NCBI GenBank assembly: GCA_965212245.1 | Contig: OZ243107.1 | Span: 1,054,001 to 1,118,000 of the forward strand | Direction of reading: 5' to 3' | From: CAKZNE01 sp040222435 | GTDB taxonomy: Bacteria > Bacteroidota > Bacteroidia > Flavobacteriales > Schleiferiaceae | Length of the DNA: 64,000 bases | Shown here: piece after piece, positions 18,957 through 28,672 of the stretch | Layout: the number at the start of each line of letters is the position of its first letter | Numbering within the stretch: the stretch's first letter is position 1 | The notes under the pieces: model-generated | Database searches by the model: none | Seen by the model: only the letters and a program-made list of their open reading frames with translations | What the model was told of the DNA's origin: nothing | Made by a program: the position numbers and the translations under genes

Positions 18957-21900
18957 CTATTCTCGTATCACCCTATGGGTTACTGTACCGTTATCGGAGG
19001 TGATTTTAAGGTTATACAGGCCTTTAGCATAGTTACCAAGGTCTACCTCAGCCCTTTCACTACCCTGGAACTGTTCCTTTCTAAGCAACTGTCCATTAAG
19101 TGAATATACCTCTACAGTTATGTCCTGTGTTCCTGCTCCGGTATTTTCAATGTAGACTATACCGCTGGTCGGATTAGGATAAACGGCCATGTCCAATACA
19201 CGGAACTCTTCAATACCAATGCTACATGTATCAACAAACACTTCAAACATGGCCGAGTCCGTAGGACAGCCGGGAGCTGTAACCACATAGTAGAATGTAT
19301 AGGTTACCGCGCTGGTTACCTGGGTTGCATCAAATATATTTCCGGTAAGTGCGCCTGAAGAGATAGGATCAACCCATGTTCCTCCGGCACTTGCGGTGCT
19401 GCCCAGGTAAGTGTTCATGTCAATTGAAGATAGCGAATCACACACTATAATGCCTGTAGAGTCTGCACCCGCCACAGGACATCCGGCCAATACATCTTCA
19501 ATCATCACATCATCAATACTGATATCACTGTTAAAATCAGTGGTTTCAATGCCTCTGAAACGGATGCGTGTGCTTCCGGAAATGTAGGGTGTAAGATCCA
19601 GTGAATCTTTCAACCATGCGGCCTGGGTGTACACTATTGTATCTACAGCCATATTCCAGTTAGCACCATCGTATACATCAATAAATATACGTGAGGTCAG
19701 TACATTATCATTACCAATGAAATGCCAGAAGCTCAGCTCAGGACCAATCAGACCGGTAAGATCAAACTCAGGGGTAAGCAAGTTATTGATAGTATCATTG
19801 GTATTAGCCTGTGAATCATCCATACCAGCATAATGACCGGCTGCTGTGCCCAAGGTATGATCTGTAGTGGCTCCGTGTCCAATAGTTCCGCTGCGGAAGA
19901 TCCAGTCCTCATCATCATTTGTTTCGTTTTCCCAACATGCAGGAATAACCGTTTGGGATACTTCAAAATCCTCTGTCCACGGGAAGCTGTTTACAGGTGC
20001 ACAACCACTCGTAAAGGTATATGGTCCTGACCACAGAGATGTTCCACTGGCGCCACAGTCCGCCTGCACATAAAAGTCATAACTGGTTACCGGATTAAGC
20101 GGGCTTAATGTTACAGTATCATTAGTGGCAGCCACCGTGATACCATTACCCATACCAGGGGTAAAGCCAGGAGTACCATATTCAACTGTCCAACTGGTAG
20201 CGTTATTGAATTCGGTCCAAAAAACATCAGCAGAGGTAGGTGTAATATTATATGCTCCTAAAGCAAATGGTTCAGGACAAGCTGGTGTAGCACGAACTTC
20301 AAAATTATCCAGCATAATATCATTATCCTCAGAATCATCTACTGTACCTTCAGAAGCCCAGATCCCAAACCTTACAGTGTCGCCACTATAGGTAGAGAGA
20401 TCAATGATCACATGATCACCCCCTGTAGCACTCAGATAAGTACTGGTGTAAGTAGCCAATGCTGTCCAGGTGGTTCCATTATTGTTACTGATCAATACCT
20501 GTACCTCATCATCTGAGCCCAGGTTAGCAGGTGTGGCACTGTTCCAGGTGAAAACACCAAAATCGTACTCTACCTGATAAGGTCCTCCTGCCGCAAGATC
20601 ATAGGATGGGGTAAGAATCCAGTCGCTCTTATTATTCGAGAATAAATTGATCTTCACGGCTTCTGTAGCTCCGTTATTGGCAAAACCATCTTCCGTCCAT
20701 GAACTGGAACCTAAGCTGGAGGGGCCAGTAGCCGGAGTTCCCGCATCGGCCTCATCCCAACATGCTGAAGGAAGGAAACCTGTCACAAAGTCCTCCAGTT
20801 GTGGAGGTAAAAGAGGAGCACAGCTGGTAGTGAACGTAAACGGTCCTGACCAGGCAGATACTCCATTCACTCCTCCACAGTCGGCCTGTACATAAAAGTC
20901 GTATGTAGTGTTGGCCGTCAGGTTACTAATACTGAAGGTATCATTGGAGGCTACGAAGTTATTAGCCGCACTACCTTGTGGGTAACCGCTTACATCATAT
21001 TCCAGATTCCAACTGGTGGCAGTTCCGTTCTCTGTCCAGAAAAGATCGGCAGTAACTACTCCAATGTTGGTAGCTCCCAACGCGATAGGTTCTTTACAGG
21101 CAGGAATTGCTCTCACCTGGAAGTTGTCTATCATTATGTCGTTGTCTTCGGAGTCGTCAACCGTTCCTTCATTGGCCCAGATAGCGAATCTAACTGTATC
21201 TCCGCTATACGCGGTGAGATCAAATATCTCATGATTACCACCGGTGGCGGTTACATAAGTATTGTTAAACGTAGACAGATTGTTCCAGGTTATACCATCG
21301 TCAGTACTCATAAGCACCTGAACCTCGTCATCCGAACCTAAGGTAGCCGGAGTAGAGTTATTCCAGGTGAAGATACCAAAGTCAAACTCAGCCTGGTAAG
21401 GCCCTCCTGACGCAAGATCATAAGACGGAGTCAAAATCCAGTCTTGCTTATTGTTGGTGAACATATTGATCTTTACCGCTCCGGTTGAACCGTTATTGGC
21501 AAAACCATCTTCCGTCCATGAACTGGAGCCAAAGCTGGAAGGTCCGGTAGCCGGAGTTCCTGCATCAGCTTCATCCCAACAAACGCCTGGCAGAAAGCCA
21601 GCTGAGAAATCTTCCAGTTGTGGAGGTAAAAATGGTCCACAGGCTGTAGTAAAGGTAAAAGGTCCTACCCATCCGGAAGTTACCCCTGATCCACAATCTG
21701 ACTGCACATAAAATTGGTATGTCGTGTTAGACATAAAACCTGATACGGGAACAGTATCATTGGTAACGGCCATCACCGTACCGGTGCCCTGGCCAAAACC
21801 AACGGGACCGTATTCAATATTCCAACCATTTACCGATCCTGTTTGACTCCAGTAGAAGCTGGCCGAAGAGGTTCCGATATTAGTCGCGCCCAGTGTAAAC

Positions 21901-24900
21901 GGATCAGGACAGGCTGGAATTACCCGTACCTCAAAGTTGTCCAGCATAATATCATTATCCTGTGCGTCATCCACAGAACCTTCATTGGCCCAGATACCCA
22001 TTTGAACGGTATCTCCACTATAAGCTGTAAGGTCAATGATAACATGACTACCACCTGTGGCGGTAACAAAGGTGTTATCATAGGTAGCTAAAGCAGTCCA
22101 GGTGGCACCATTATCATTACTTACCAGCACCTGAACTTCATCATCTGACCCTAAAGTAGCGGGAGTCGCTGTATTCCAGGTAAAAACACCAAAGTCAAAT
22201 TCAGCCTGATAAGGTCCCCCTGACGCAAGATCATAGGATGGAGTAAGTATCCAATCCTGCTTGTTATTGGTGAACATATTGATCTTTACCGCTCCGGTTG
22301 AACCGCTGTTGGCAAACCCGTCTTCTTCCCAAGACCCTGCACCAAAACTATTAGGGCCGGTGGCAGGCGTACCTCCGTCAGCTTCATCCCAACATACTGT
22401 GGGTAAGAAACCAGTTGTAAAATCTTCCAGTTGTGGAGGCAATAAAGGAGCACATGCAGTAGTGAATGTAAATGGCCCTACCCATACAGAGACTCCGTTA
22501 CTACCGCAGTCGGCCTGTACATATACATCATAACTGCTTTGCGGGGTAAGGCTTCCTATTCCAACCGTGTCATTGGTAGCGGCTAAAACTGTTCCGGTAC
22601 CCTGGCTAAAACCAACCGGACCGTACTCTACATTCCAGGCAGCTATACCACCGGTCTGACTCCAATATACGGAGGCAGAGCTAGCTGTGATAGCAGTGGC
22701 CGCGATCCCAAACGGATCAGGGCAAGCCGGGGTGGCCCGTACTTCAAAGTTATCCAGCATGATATCATTATCCTGCGAGTCATCTACAGAACCTTCATTG
22801 GCCCAGATACCCATTTGAACGGTATCTCCACTATAGGCAGAAAGGTCAATAATAATATGACTACCACCACTGGCGGTAACAAAGGTGTTGTCATAAGTAG
22901 CTAAAGTGGTCCAGGTGGCACCATTATCATTACTTACCAGCACCTGTACTTCATCATCTGAACCTAAGGTAGCGGGGGTAGAAGTATTCCATGTGAAAAC
23001 ACCAAAGTCGAATTCAGCCTGGTAGGGTCCACCTGTCGCTAAGTCATAAGAAGGGGTTAAAATCCAGTCTTGTTTACTATTGGTAAACATATTGGTTTTT
23101 ACTGCTCCGGTTGAACCGCTGTTGGCAAAACCATCTTCTGTCCACGAACCAGAGCCTATACTGGAAGGTCCGGTAGCAGGAGTTCCTGCATCAGCTTCAT
23201 CCCAACATACTGTAGGTAAGAAACCGTTTGCAAAATCTTCCAGTTGTGGAGGCAATAAAGGAGCACATGCTGTAGTAAAAGTAAGTGGTCCTATCCAGGC
23301 AGACATGCCATTACCACCACAATCAGCCTGTACATATACATCGTAATCACTTTGTGGAATAAGGCTTCCCACACCAACTGTATCATTGGTAACTGCCATA
23401 ACCGTTCCGGTACCCTGGCTGAAGCCGGTGGGGCCATACTCTATGTTCCAGGCAGAAACACCACCGGTTTGGCTCCAGTATACAGAAGCAGAGGTAGCGC
23501 TGATAGCTGTTGCACTCAAAGCAAAAGGATCCGGGCAAGCCGGAGCTTCCTGTATCATCACATCATCAATACTGATATCACTATTAAAATCAGTTGTTTC
23601 AATACCTCTGAAACGTATACGTGTATTGGCAGATTTATAAGTAGTTAAGTCTACAAAGGCTCTTACCCACGCGGTTTGATTATAAACAATGGTAGCCACG
23701 TCCATATTCCAGGTAGTGCCATCATACACATCAATTACAATTCTGGATGTGAGTGAGGCATCATTTCCTATGAAATACCAGAAGCTCAGTTCGGGCACTG
23801 TTAAACTGGTAAGATCAAATAATGGAGTAAGAAGATTGTTTAATGTATCATTGGCATTACCCTGTGAATCATCTACCCCGGCATAGTAACCGGAAGATGT
23901 ACCCAGCGTATGGTCAATGGTAGCTCCGTGACCTATACTTCCGCTTCGGAAAATCCAGTCTTCATCATCTCCGGTTTCATTTTCCCAGCAAGCAGGTATG
24001 GAACCTTGAGACACTTCGAAATCTTCTACCCATGGGAAAGAACTTAGAGAGGCACAAGCGGTAGTGAATGTAAAAGGTCCAACCCATACAGAAGTTCCTC
24101 CAGCGCCACAATCGGCCTGTACATAAAAGTCGTAGGTGGTTTGCGGGCTAAGACCACTGATATTTACCGTATCATTGGTAGCAGCCTGGCTCGTTCCGGT
24201 ACCCTGTGCAAAACCTACAGGACCAAATTCTGCAGTCCATGATACACCGGTTCCTATCTGCGTCCAGAATAAGTCTGCAGAAGAAGAGGTAATGGCTGTT
24301 GCGCCCAGGGCAAAAGGATCCGGGCATGCAGGAGTGGCAAGCACTTCAAAATTGTCCACCATAATATCATTATCCTCTGAATCATCGACAGAACCTTCGT
24401 TGGCCCAAATACCTATCTGTATAGTATCTCCGCTATAAGCTGAAAGATCCACGATAATATGACTGCCACCACTGGCGGTAACAAAGGTGTTATCATAAGT
24501 AGCCAGGGCCGTCCAGCTGGCACCATTATCATTGGTTACCAATATCTGAACTTCATCATCAGAACCCAGGTTTGCCGGTGTAGAAGTATTCCATGTAAAA
24601 ACACCAAAGTCAAATTCGGCCTGGTAAGGGCCTCCGGTAGCCAGGTCATAATACGGTGTAAGGATCCAGTCCTGTGTGACGTTGGAGAACATATTGATCT
24701 TTACTGCTTCAGTTGAACCGCTATTGGCAAAACCATCTTCCGTCCATGAGCTGCTTCCTAAGCCAGAAGGCCCGTTAGCAGGGGTTCCTGCATCTGCCTC
24801 GTTCCAACAGGCAGGAGGAAAACCGCTTACAAAATCTTCCATTTGCGGAGGAAGTAGGGGTGCACAAGCCGTGGTAAAGGTAAAGGGGCCGGCAAAGGCA

Positions 24901-27203
24901 GAGGTGGTTCCACCGCAATCCGCCTGCACATAAAAGTCATAAGAGGTTTGAGCACTAAGCCCATTTATCAATGTTGTATCATTTGAAGCTACAAAGGCGG
25001 TTCCGGTTCCCTGGGTATATCCTGACGGGCCATACTCTACATTCCAACTGCTGGCTGCCATACCGTCCCAAAACAGAGTAGCTGAAGTGGAAGCTATATT
25101 GGTAGCACCAAGTGCAGTGGGGTCGGGGCAGGAAGGAATAGCTTCGATAGTAAGGTTATCTACATATAGGTAGTAGCCATCCAAACCTCCCTGTGGAATG
25201 TGAAAAGAAAGGTATACTACTCCGCTGTATGCTGAAAGATCAATAGTCCGCTCTGCGTAAGTGGTAGAGGTGGCTGTATCGCGCAATAGCTGGGTAGTGA
25301 AATCTGCAGGAGTATTGCCCGTGGTAGAGATCAGTATCTCATAGTCATTGGGTTCGCTTGAACTGCGGGCACGGTACCAGTATTTCAATTGCTCATTCCC
25401 GGTAAGGGTAATAGCGGGTGAAACCAGGTAGTCGTCATTACTGCCTCCGTTAAAGTCGGTGTATACGCGATAAGACTGGTCTCCTTCCTGTACGTAGGAG
25501 GAACTGGTATTGATACTCCAGCTGTCTCCATCGGTGTTTGCATCAATTACACTCCAGCAACCGGTGGTGGCTGAGGTGCTGTTGAAGGTTTCATTATAAG
25601 GAAGTGTGGTAATGCCTGAACATTGGGTAGCAAAACTGTAGGGACCAACCCATGCACTTACGTCTCCCATCCCGCAGCTATCGCGTACATAAAAATCATA
25701 TGTGGTGTTGGGGCTCAGTGAAGATATGTTTACCGTATCGTTCATTGAGTTGAGCATAGTGCCTGAACCGGGTGTAAAACCACTTGTGCCGTACTCTATG
25801 TTCCAGTTGGCAGCGCCTCCGGTTGTCCAGTATAAGTCGGCTGAGGCGGAAGTTATATTAGTAGCACCAAGTGCAGTGGGGTCGGGGCAGGAAGGAATAG
25901 CTTCGATAGTAAGGTTATCTACATAAAGGTAGTAGCCATCCAAACCTCCCTGTGGAATGTGAAAAGAAAGGTATACTACTCCGCTGTATGCTGAAAGGTC
26001 AATAGTCCGCTCTGCGTAAGTGGTAGAAGTGGCTGTATCGCGCAATAGCTGGGTAGTGAAATCTGCAGGAGTATTGCCCGTGGTAGAGATCAGTATCTCA
26101 TAGTCATTGGGTTCACTGGAACTGCGGGCGCGGTACCAGTATTTCAATTGCTCATTCCCGGTAAGGGTAATAGCGGGTGAAACCAGGTAGTCGTCATTAC
26201 TGCCTCCGTTAAAGTCGGTGTATACGCGATAAGACTGGTCTCCTTCCTGTACGTAGGAGGAACTGGTATTGATACTCCAGCTGTCTCCATCGGTGTTTGC
26301 ATCAATTACACTCCAGCAACCGGTGGTGGCTGAGGTGCTGTTGAAGGTTTCATTATAAGGAAGTGTGGTAATGCCTGAACATTGGGTAGCAAAACTGTAA
26401 GGGCCAACCCATGCGCTTACGTCTCCCATTCCGCAGCTATCGCGTACATAAAAATCATATGTGGTGTTGGGGCTCAGTGAAGATATGTTTACCGTATCGT
26501 TCATCGAGTTGAGCATAGTGCCTGAACCGGGTGTAAAACCACTTGTGCCGTACTCTATGTTCCAGTTGGCAGCGCCTCCGGTGGTCCAGTATAAGTCGGC
26601 TGAAGTGGAAGTTATATTGGCAGCACCAAGTGCAGAGGGCATTAGGCAGTTTACAGCTTCAACTTTTACATTATCTAATATCCAGTAATAATCCCAGGTT
26701 CCAGTCCAGTGAAAGCGAACTTTCGCATTGGTAGAAGCACCAGCTTCAGCCGTAATATCGATAAGCTCTTTCTGAGGATCTGAGGTAGAAGAGGTGTATA
26801 ATAAGACCGTATCCCAAACAGTTCCATTGGAAACCTCTACCGTTATGGTAGCGTTGGTAAAACTCTGGAAAAAATAATGATCAAAGGATAGAATGATATT
26901 CCCTGCAGAGGCATCGAAAGCAGGGGATTCAAGAGTTGCATCTTCTGACGAACCGGAAAAACCATCTTCATCACTGTCAAAAATAGCAGCAGGTGATGAA
27001 ATGGGCGCACTTAATGTACGTGAGCCATTGTTATCAAAGTTCCAGACAATTGAACTTGAACTAAGATCATTATTCGTCCAACCAACTGGTGGGGTGGTTC
27101 CTGTGGCAGACGAAAAATCTTCATTGATGAGGACTTGCGAATAGGCGGTGTTTGCAAAAAAACACAATGTACAGGCAAGCCAGCATAGTAAATATCTACG
27201 CAT
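18957..27203 (-). CDS. Giant multidomain T9SS-secreted surface protein (2748 aa)
   Basis: The protein has a signal peptide (LLCWLACTLCFFANTAYSQ) and an N-terminal jelly-roll domain (LINEDFSSATGTTPPVGW). About ten fibronectin III modules follow, alternating with jelly-roll/'choice-of-anchor'-like modules. Two of these (about residues 195-701) are almost identical. Five carry LPPQLEDFxxGFLP and CWDEADAGTPATGPSS, and two carry FPWVEDFEVSQ and CWENET. A Cys-bearing domain near 2610 (CPVAGADSTGIIVCDSLSSI) precedes the T9SS type A sorting domain (LDMAVYPNPTSGIVYIEN to the end). Its design and final 75 residues closely match the 3418-aa neighbour, so the two probably arose by duplication and module shuffling. 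A structural or adhesive surface role is likely; no catalytic domain is seen. Confidence 0.93.
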   Translation of the reverse strand: MRRYLLCWLACTLCFFANTAYSQVLINEDFSSATGTTPPVGWTNNDLSSSSIVWNFDNNGSRTLSAPISSPAAIFDSDEDGFSGSSEDATLESPAFDASAGNIILSFDHYFFQSFTNATITVEVSNGTVWDTVLLYTSSTSDPQKELIDITAEAGASTNAKVRFHWTGTWDYYWILDNVKVEAVNCLMPSALGAANITSTSADLYWTTGGAANWNIEYGTSGFTPGSGTMLNSMNDTVNISSLSPNTTYDFYVRDSCGMGDVSAWVGPYSFATQCSGITTLPYNETFNSTSATTGCWSVIDANTDGDSWSINTSSSYVQEGDQSYRVYTDFNGGSNDDYLVSPAITLTGNEQLKYWYRARSSSEPNDYEILISTTGNTPADFTTQLLRDTATSTTYAERTIDLSAYSGVVYLSFHIPQGGLDGYYLYVDNLTIEAIPSCPDPTALGATNITSASADLYWTTGGAANWNIEYGTSGFTPGSGTMLNSMNDTVNISSLSPNTTYDFYVRDSCGMGDVSAWVGPYSFATQCSGITTLPYNETFNSTSATTGCWSVIDANTDGDSWSINTSSSYVQEGDQSYRVYTDFNGGSNDDYLVSPAITLTGNEQLKYWYRARSSSEPNDYEILISTTGNTPADFTTQLLRDTATSTTYAERTIDLSAYSGVVYLSFHIPQGGLDGYYLYVDNLTIEAIPSCPDPTALGATNIASTSATLFWDGMAASSWNVEYGPSGYTQGTGTAFVASNDTTLINGLSAQTSYDFYVQADCGGTTSAFAGPFTFTTACAPLLPPQMEDFVSGFPPACWNEADAGTPANGPSGLGSSSWTEDGFANSGSTEAVKINMFSNVTQDWILTPYYDLATGGPYQAEFDFGVFTWNTSTPANLGSDDEVQILVTNDNGASWTALATYDNTFVTASGGSHIIVDLSAYSGDTIQIGIWANEGSVDDSEDNDIMVDNFEVLATPACPDPFALGATAITSSSADLFWTQIGTGVSWTAEFGPVGFAQGTGTSQAATNDTVNISGLSPQTTYDFYVQADCGAGGTSVWVGPFTFTTACASLSSFPWVEDFEVSQGSIPACWENETGDDEDWIFRSGSIGHGATIDHTLGTSSGYYAGVDDSQGNANDTLNNLLTPLFDLTSLTVPELSFWYFIGNDASLTSRIVIDVYDGTTWNMDVATIVYNQTAWVRAFVDLTTYKSANTRIRFRGIETTDFNSDISIDDVMIQEAPACPDPFALSATAISATSASVYWSQTGGVSAWNIEYGPTGFSQGTGTVMAVTNDTVGVGSLIPQSDYDVYVQADCGGNGMSAWIGPLTFTTACAPLLPPQLEDFANGFLPTVCWDEADAGTPATGPSSIGSGSWTEDGFANSGSTGAVKTNMFTNSKQDWILTPSYDLATGGPYQAEFDFGVFTWNTSTPATLGSDDEVQVLVSNDNGATWTTLATYDNTFVTASGGSHIIIDLSAYSGDTVQMGIWANEGSVDDSQDNDIMLDNFEVRATPACPDPFGIAATAITASSASVYWSQTGGIAAWNVEYGPVGFSQGTGTVLAATNDTVGIGSLTPQSSYDVYVQADCGSNGVSVWVGPFTFTTACAPLLPPQLEDFTTGFLPTVCWDEADGGTPATGPNSFGAGSWEEDGFANSGSTGAVKINMFTNNKQDWILTPSYDLASGGPYQAEFDFGVFTWNTATPATLGSDDEVQVLVSNDNGATWTALATYDNTFVTATGGSHVIIDLTAYSGDTVQMGIWANEGSVDDAQDNDIMLDNFEVRVIPACPDPFTLGATNIGTSSASFYWSQTGSVNGWNIEYGPVGFGQGTGTVMAVTNDTVPVSGFMSNTTYQFYVQSDCGSGVTSGWVGPFTFTTACGPFLPPQLEDFSAGFLPGVCWDEADAGTPATGPSSFGSSSWTEDGFANNGSTGAVKINMFTNNKQDWILTPSYDLASGGPYQAEFDFGIFTWNNSTPATLGSDDEVQVLMSTDDGITWNNLSTFNNTYVTATGGNHEIFDLTAYSGDTVRFAIWANEGTVDDSEDNDIMIDNFQVRAIPACKEPIALGATNIGVVTADLFWTENGTATSWNLEYDVSGYPQGSAANNFVASNDTFSISNLTANTTYDFYVQADCGGVNGVSAWSGPFTFTTSCAPLLPPQLEDFVTGFLPSACWDEADAGTPATGPSSLGSSSWTEDGFANNGATEAVKINLFSNNKSDWILTPSYDLAAGGPYQVEYDFGVFTWNSATPANLGSDDEVQVLISNNNGTTWTALATYTSTYLSATGGDHVIIDLSTYSGDTVRFGIWASEGTVDDSEDNDIMLDNFEVRATPACPEPFALGAYNITPTSADVFWTEFNNATSWTVEYGTPGFTPGMGNGITVAATNDTVTLSPLNPVTSYDFYVQADCGASGTSLWSGPYTFTSGCAPVNSFPWTEDFEVSQTVIPACWENETNDDEDWIFRSGTIGHGATTDHTLGTAAGHYAGMDDSQANTNDTINNLLTPEFDLTGLIGPELSFWHFIGNDNVLTSRIFIDVYDGANWNMAVDTIVYTQAAWLKDSLDLTPYISGSTRIRFRGIETTDFNSDISIDDVMIEDVLAGCPVAGADSTGIIVCDSLSSIDMNTYLGSTASAGGTWVDPISSGALTGNIFDATQVTSAVTYTFYYVVTAPGCPTDSAMFEVFVDTCSIGIEEFRVLDMAVYPNPTSGIVYIENTGAGTQDITVEVYSLNGQLLRKEQFQGSERAEVDLGNYAKGLYNLKITSDNGTVTHRVIRE
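20260..24900 (-). repeat. Array of about 270-aa modules (five LPPQ-type copies)
   Basis: The coding DNA repeats with a period of about 804-819 bases. Equivalent points fall near 20647, 21451, 22261 and 23080, and again at 24676 after an interrupting MAM-like module. Each unit is one fibronectin III module plus one jelly-roll module with LPPQ(L/M)EDF and DWILTPSYDLA. The slightly varying lengths show independent drift after duplication. Confidence 0.85.
25102..26619 (-). repeat. 759-bp near-perfect tandem duplication
   Basis: 25102-25860 and 25861-26619 align base for base with only scattered differences, at an offset of 759 bases or 253 codons. Each copy encodes one fibronectin III module and one jelly-roll module (NETFNSTSATTGCW ... 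LYVDNLTIEAIPSC). The near identity, including third codon positions, indicates a recent duplication or gene conversion. Assembly collapse or expansion at this site is possible. Confidence 0.92.
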
Positions 27204-27470
27204 AACTTCAGATTTAGGGGTTTAGTAAAACTTTAAAAATAGGGATGCGTAATGTACGGATATTAAAGGGATAAGCACAATTAGGTGCGCTTACTTAGCT
27301 TTTTCTGATCCGGCTTAAAACCGCCTTTTTTAAAAAGTTAGCATCTTATTCTTTAACAATCAATGTTTTGTAGTATTTAAACCCAGCGTTACCTTTATGA
27401 TAAATTTAACGGCTTATAGCAAGAAATTACAGATTTTCAAGACTTGAAAACGCTCCATTCAGGCGATTTT

Positions 27471-28061
27471 TTACTTTAATTCCTGCCAGGTTTGGAATAA
27501 AACTTCCTGAGCGGGGCGATTTTTTTCGGGCTTTCGCAATGGTTTACACTCTTTTAAAGTGTTATAGCATTCACCCGGAAGTTTTTGGTATAATTCGGTA
27601 CCTTTCGTTTTCCAGGCTATCATCTCCTCACTTACCTGCTTAATAATCTTTCCGGGGTTTCCCACTACCAGGCTGCGGGGGGGAATAACTGTTTCTGCCT
27701 TTATAAAACTAAGAGCGCCTACAATGCTCTCTTCTCCTAACTGAACATTATCCATCAATACGGCATTCATTCCCACCAGACAATTGCGGCCAATATTAGC
27801 CCCATGAACAATAGCCCCATGACCTATATGAGCAGCGGCTTCAAGGCGTATGGAAACTCCGGGAAACATATGGATCACACAGTTTTCCTGAACATTACAA
27901 CCGTCTTCAATTATTATTTCACCCCAATCTCCACGAATTGCAGCGCCCGGGCCCACATATACATTTTTACCGATGTGTACATTGCCAATTATAGAGGCTG
28001 TTTTATGAATGAAAGCGCTTGGGTGTATAACCGGCTTAAAGCCTTTAAATTCGTAGATCAT
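27471..28061 (-). CDS. paaY: PaaY-type hexapeptide-repeat thioesterase
   Basis: A 196-aa left-handed beta-helix protein of the gamma-carbonic-anhydrase/PaaY family. Hexapeptide rungs run through residues about 12-140, including HPSAFIHKTASIIGNVHIG, AAIRGDWG and MNAVLMDNVQLGEESIVGA. The metal-binding histidines are in VIHMFPG and HIGHGAIVHGANIG. The tail HIGHG...VVGNPGKIIKQVS is typical of the family. In phenylacetate catabolism PaaY hydrolyses dead-end CoA thioesters formed from unstable ring-1,2-epoxide intermediates. The family alone cannot separate PaaY from other gamma-CA-like proteins, but the surrounding paa genes support it. It overlaps the upstream gene by 4 bases (ATGA), implying translational coupling. 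Confidence 0.85.
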   Translation of the reverse strand: MIYEFKGFKPVIHPSAFIHKTASIIGNVHIGKNVYVGPGAAIRGDWGEIIIEDGCNVQENCVIHMFPGVSIRLEAAAHIGHGAIVHGANIGRNCLVGMNAVLMDNVQLGEESIVGALSFIKAETVIPPRSLVVGNPGKIIKQVSEEMIAWKTKGTELYQKLPGECYNTLKECKPLRKPEKNRPAQEVLFQTWQELK

Positions 28062-28663
28062 TTGCGGTATTTATCATTTAAACCCAAACCCTGCTCTAAC
28101 ATATCTAATGCTTTTTTTATCCTGCGTTTACGAGTAGTTTCCTGCTTAGCCGTTTCTATAAACTCCGTATACTCTCTTTTTTTATAATCGGTCAGGTTAT
28201 TATAGGTTTTAAGAGCCTTTGCGTTTTCAACCAGGGCACGATCCAAAAGCTCAGAACTGTCAAAGGTTTTATCTCTTTGATTGAAACCCTTTACCTGCTC
28301 TCCACTTTCATTTTTGGCTACAGCCTCCCGAATCAGACCTTTCAGCCCGCCTTCATCCACTGCTTCCAGTGAGGGGATAAGGTATTTCCGCATGGCTTTG
28401 GTGCCCTCTGAGGTAGCTTCCAAAAGCTTTTCAGGATCGTCAAAAAGTGAACCTTTATGAAACCATACTGCTGCATTTTTCTTAAATGCAACCATGCTCA
28501 TCATTAAACCTTTATACTCAAATGAAGGAGAACCCCATTTTATTTTTTCAGTTACCTGAGGTGCTGTTTGGTGCACTATGTCCCGCACTTTCACTAAAAT
28601 CGGGTGAGCAAAATGCCCTTCCAGGTTTTTTAAATATTCATCTACGCTTTTGGGTTTAGCCAT
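28058..28663 (-). CDS. DUF1801 / YdeI-type protein in the paa operon
   Basis: A 201-aa soluble protein. The N-terminal half has the DUF1801 pattern (SVDEYLKNLEGHFAHPILVKVRDIV, EKIKWGSPSFEYKGLMMSMVAFKKNAAVWFHK in part). The C-terminal half has the YdeI/OmpD-associated helices (FDSSELLDRALVENAKAL, RKRRIKKALDMLEQG). Members are annotated as 'iron chaperone' or 'bacteriocin-protection' proteins on thin evidence, and no enzymatic role is established. It lies between paaJ (9-base gap) and paaY (4-base overlap), so it is transcribed with the phenylacetate genes, but nothing in the sequence explains why. Confidence 0.8.
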   Translation of the reverse strand: MAKPKSVDEYLKNLEGHFAHPILVKVRDIVHQTAPQVTEKIKWGSPSFEYKGLMMSMVAFKKNAAVWFHKGSLFDDPEKLLEATSEGTKAMRKYLIPSLEAVDEGGLKGLIREAVAKNESGEQVKGFNQRDKTFDSSELLDRALVENAKALKTYNNLTDYKKREYTEFIETAKQETTRKRRIKKALDMLEQGLGLNDKYRK

Positions 28664-28672
28664 AGCCTGAAA

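Noticed and set aside
14051..26619. Direct repeats that could suggest a CRISPR array
   Set aside because: The units are hundreds of bases long, in one reading frame, and encode protein modules; no short repeats with regular spacers or cas genes occur.
8129..27203. Many plus-strand open frames of 60-180 codons opposite the giant genes
   Set aside because: They recur in step with the sense-strand repeats (for example starts near 20647, 21451, 22261, 23080) and are low-complexity Pro/Val/Ser mirror images of fibronectin modules, so they are shadows of repeated coding DNA.
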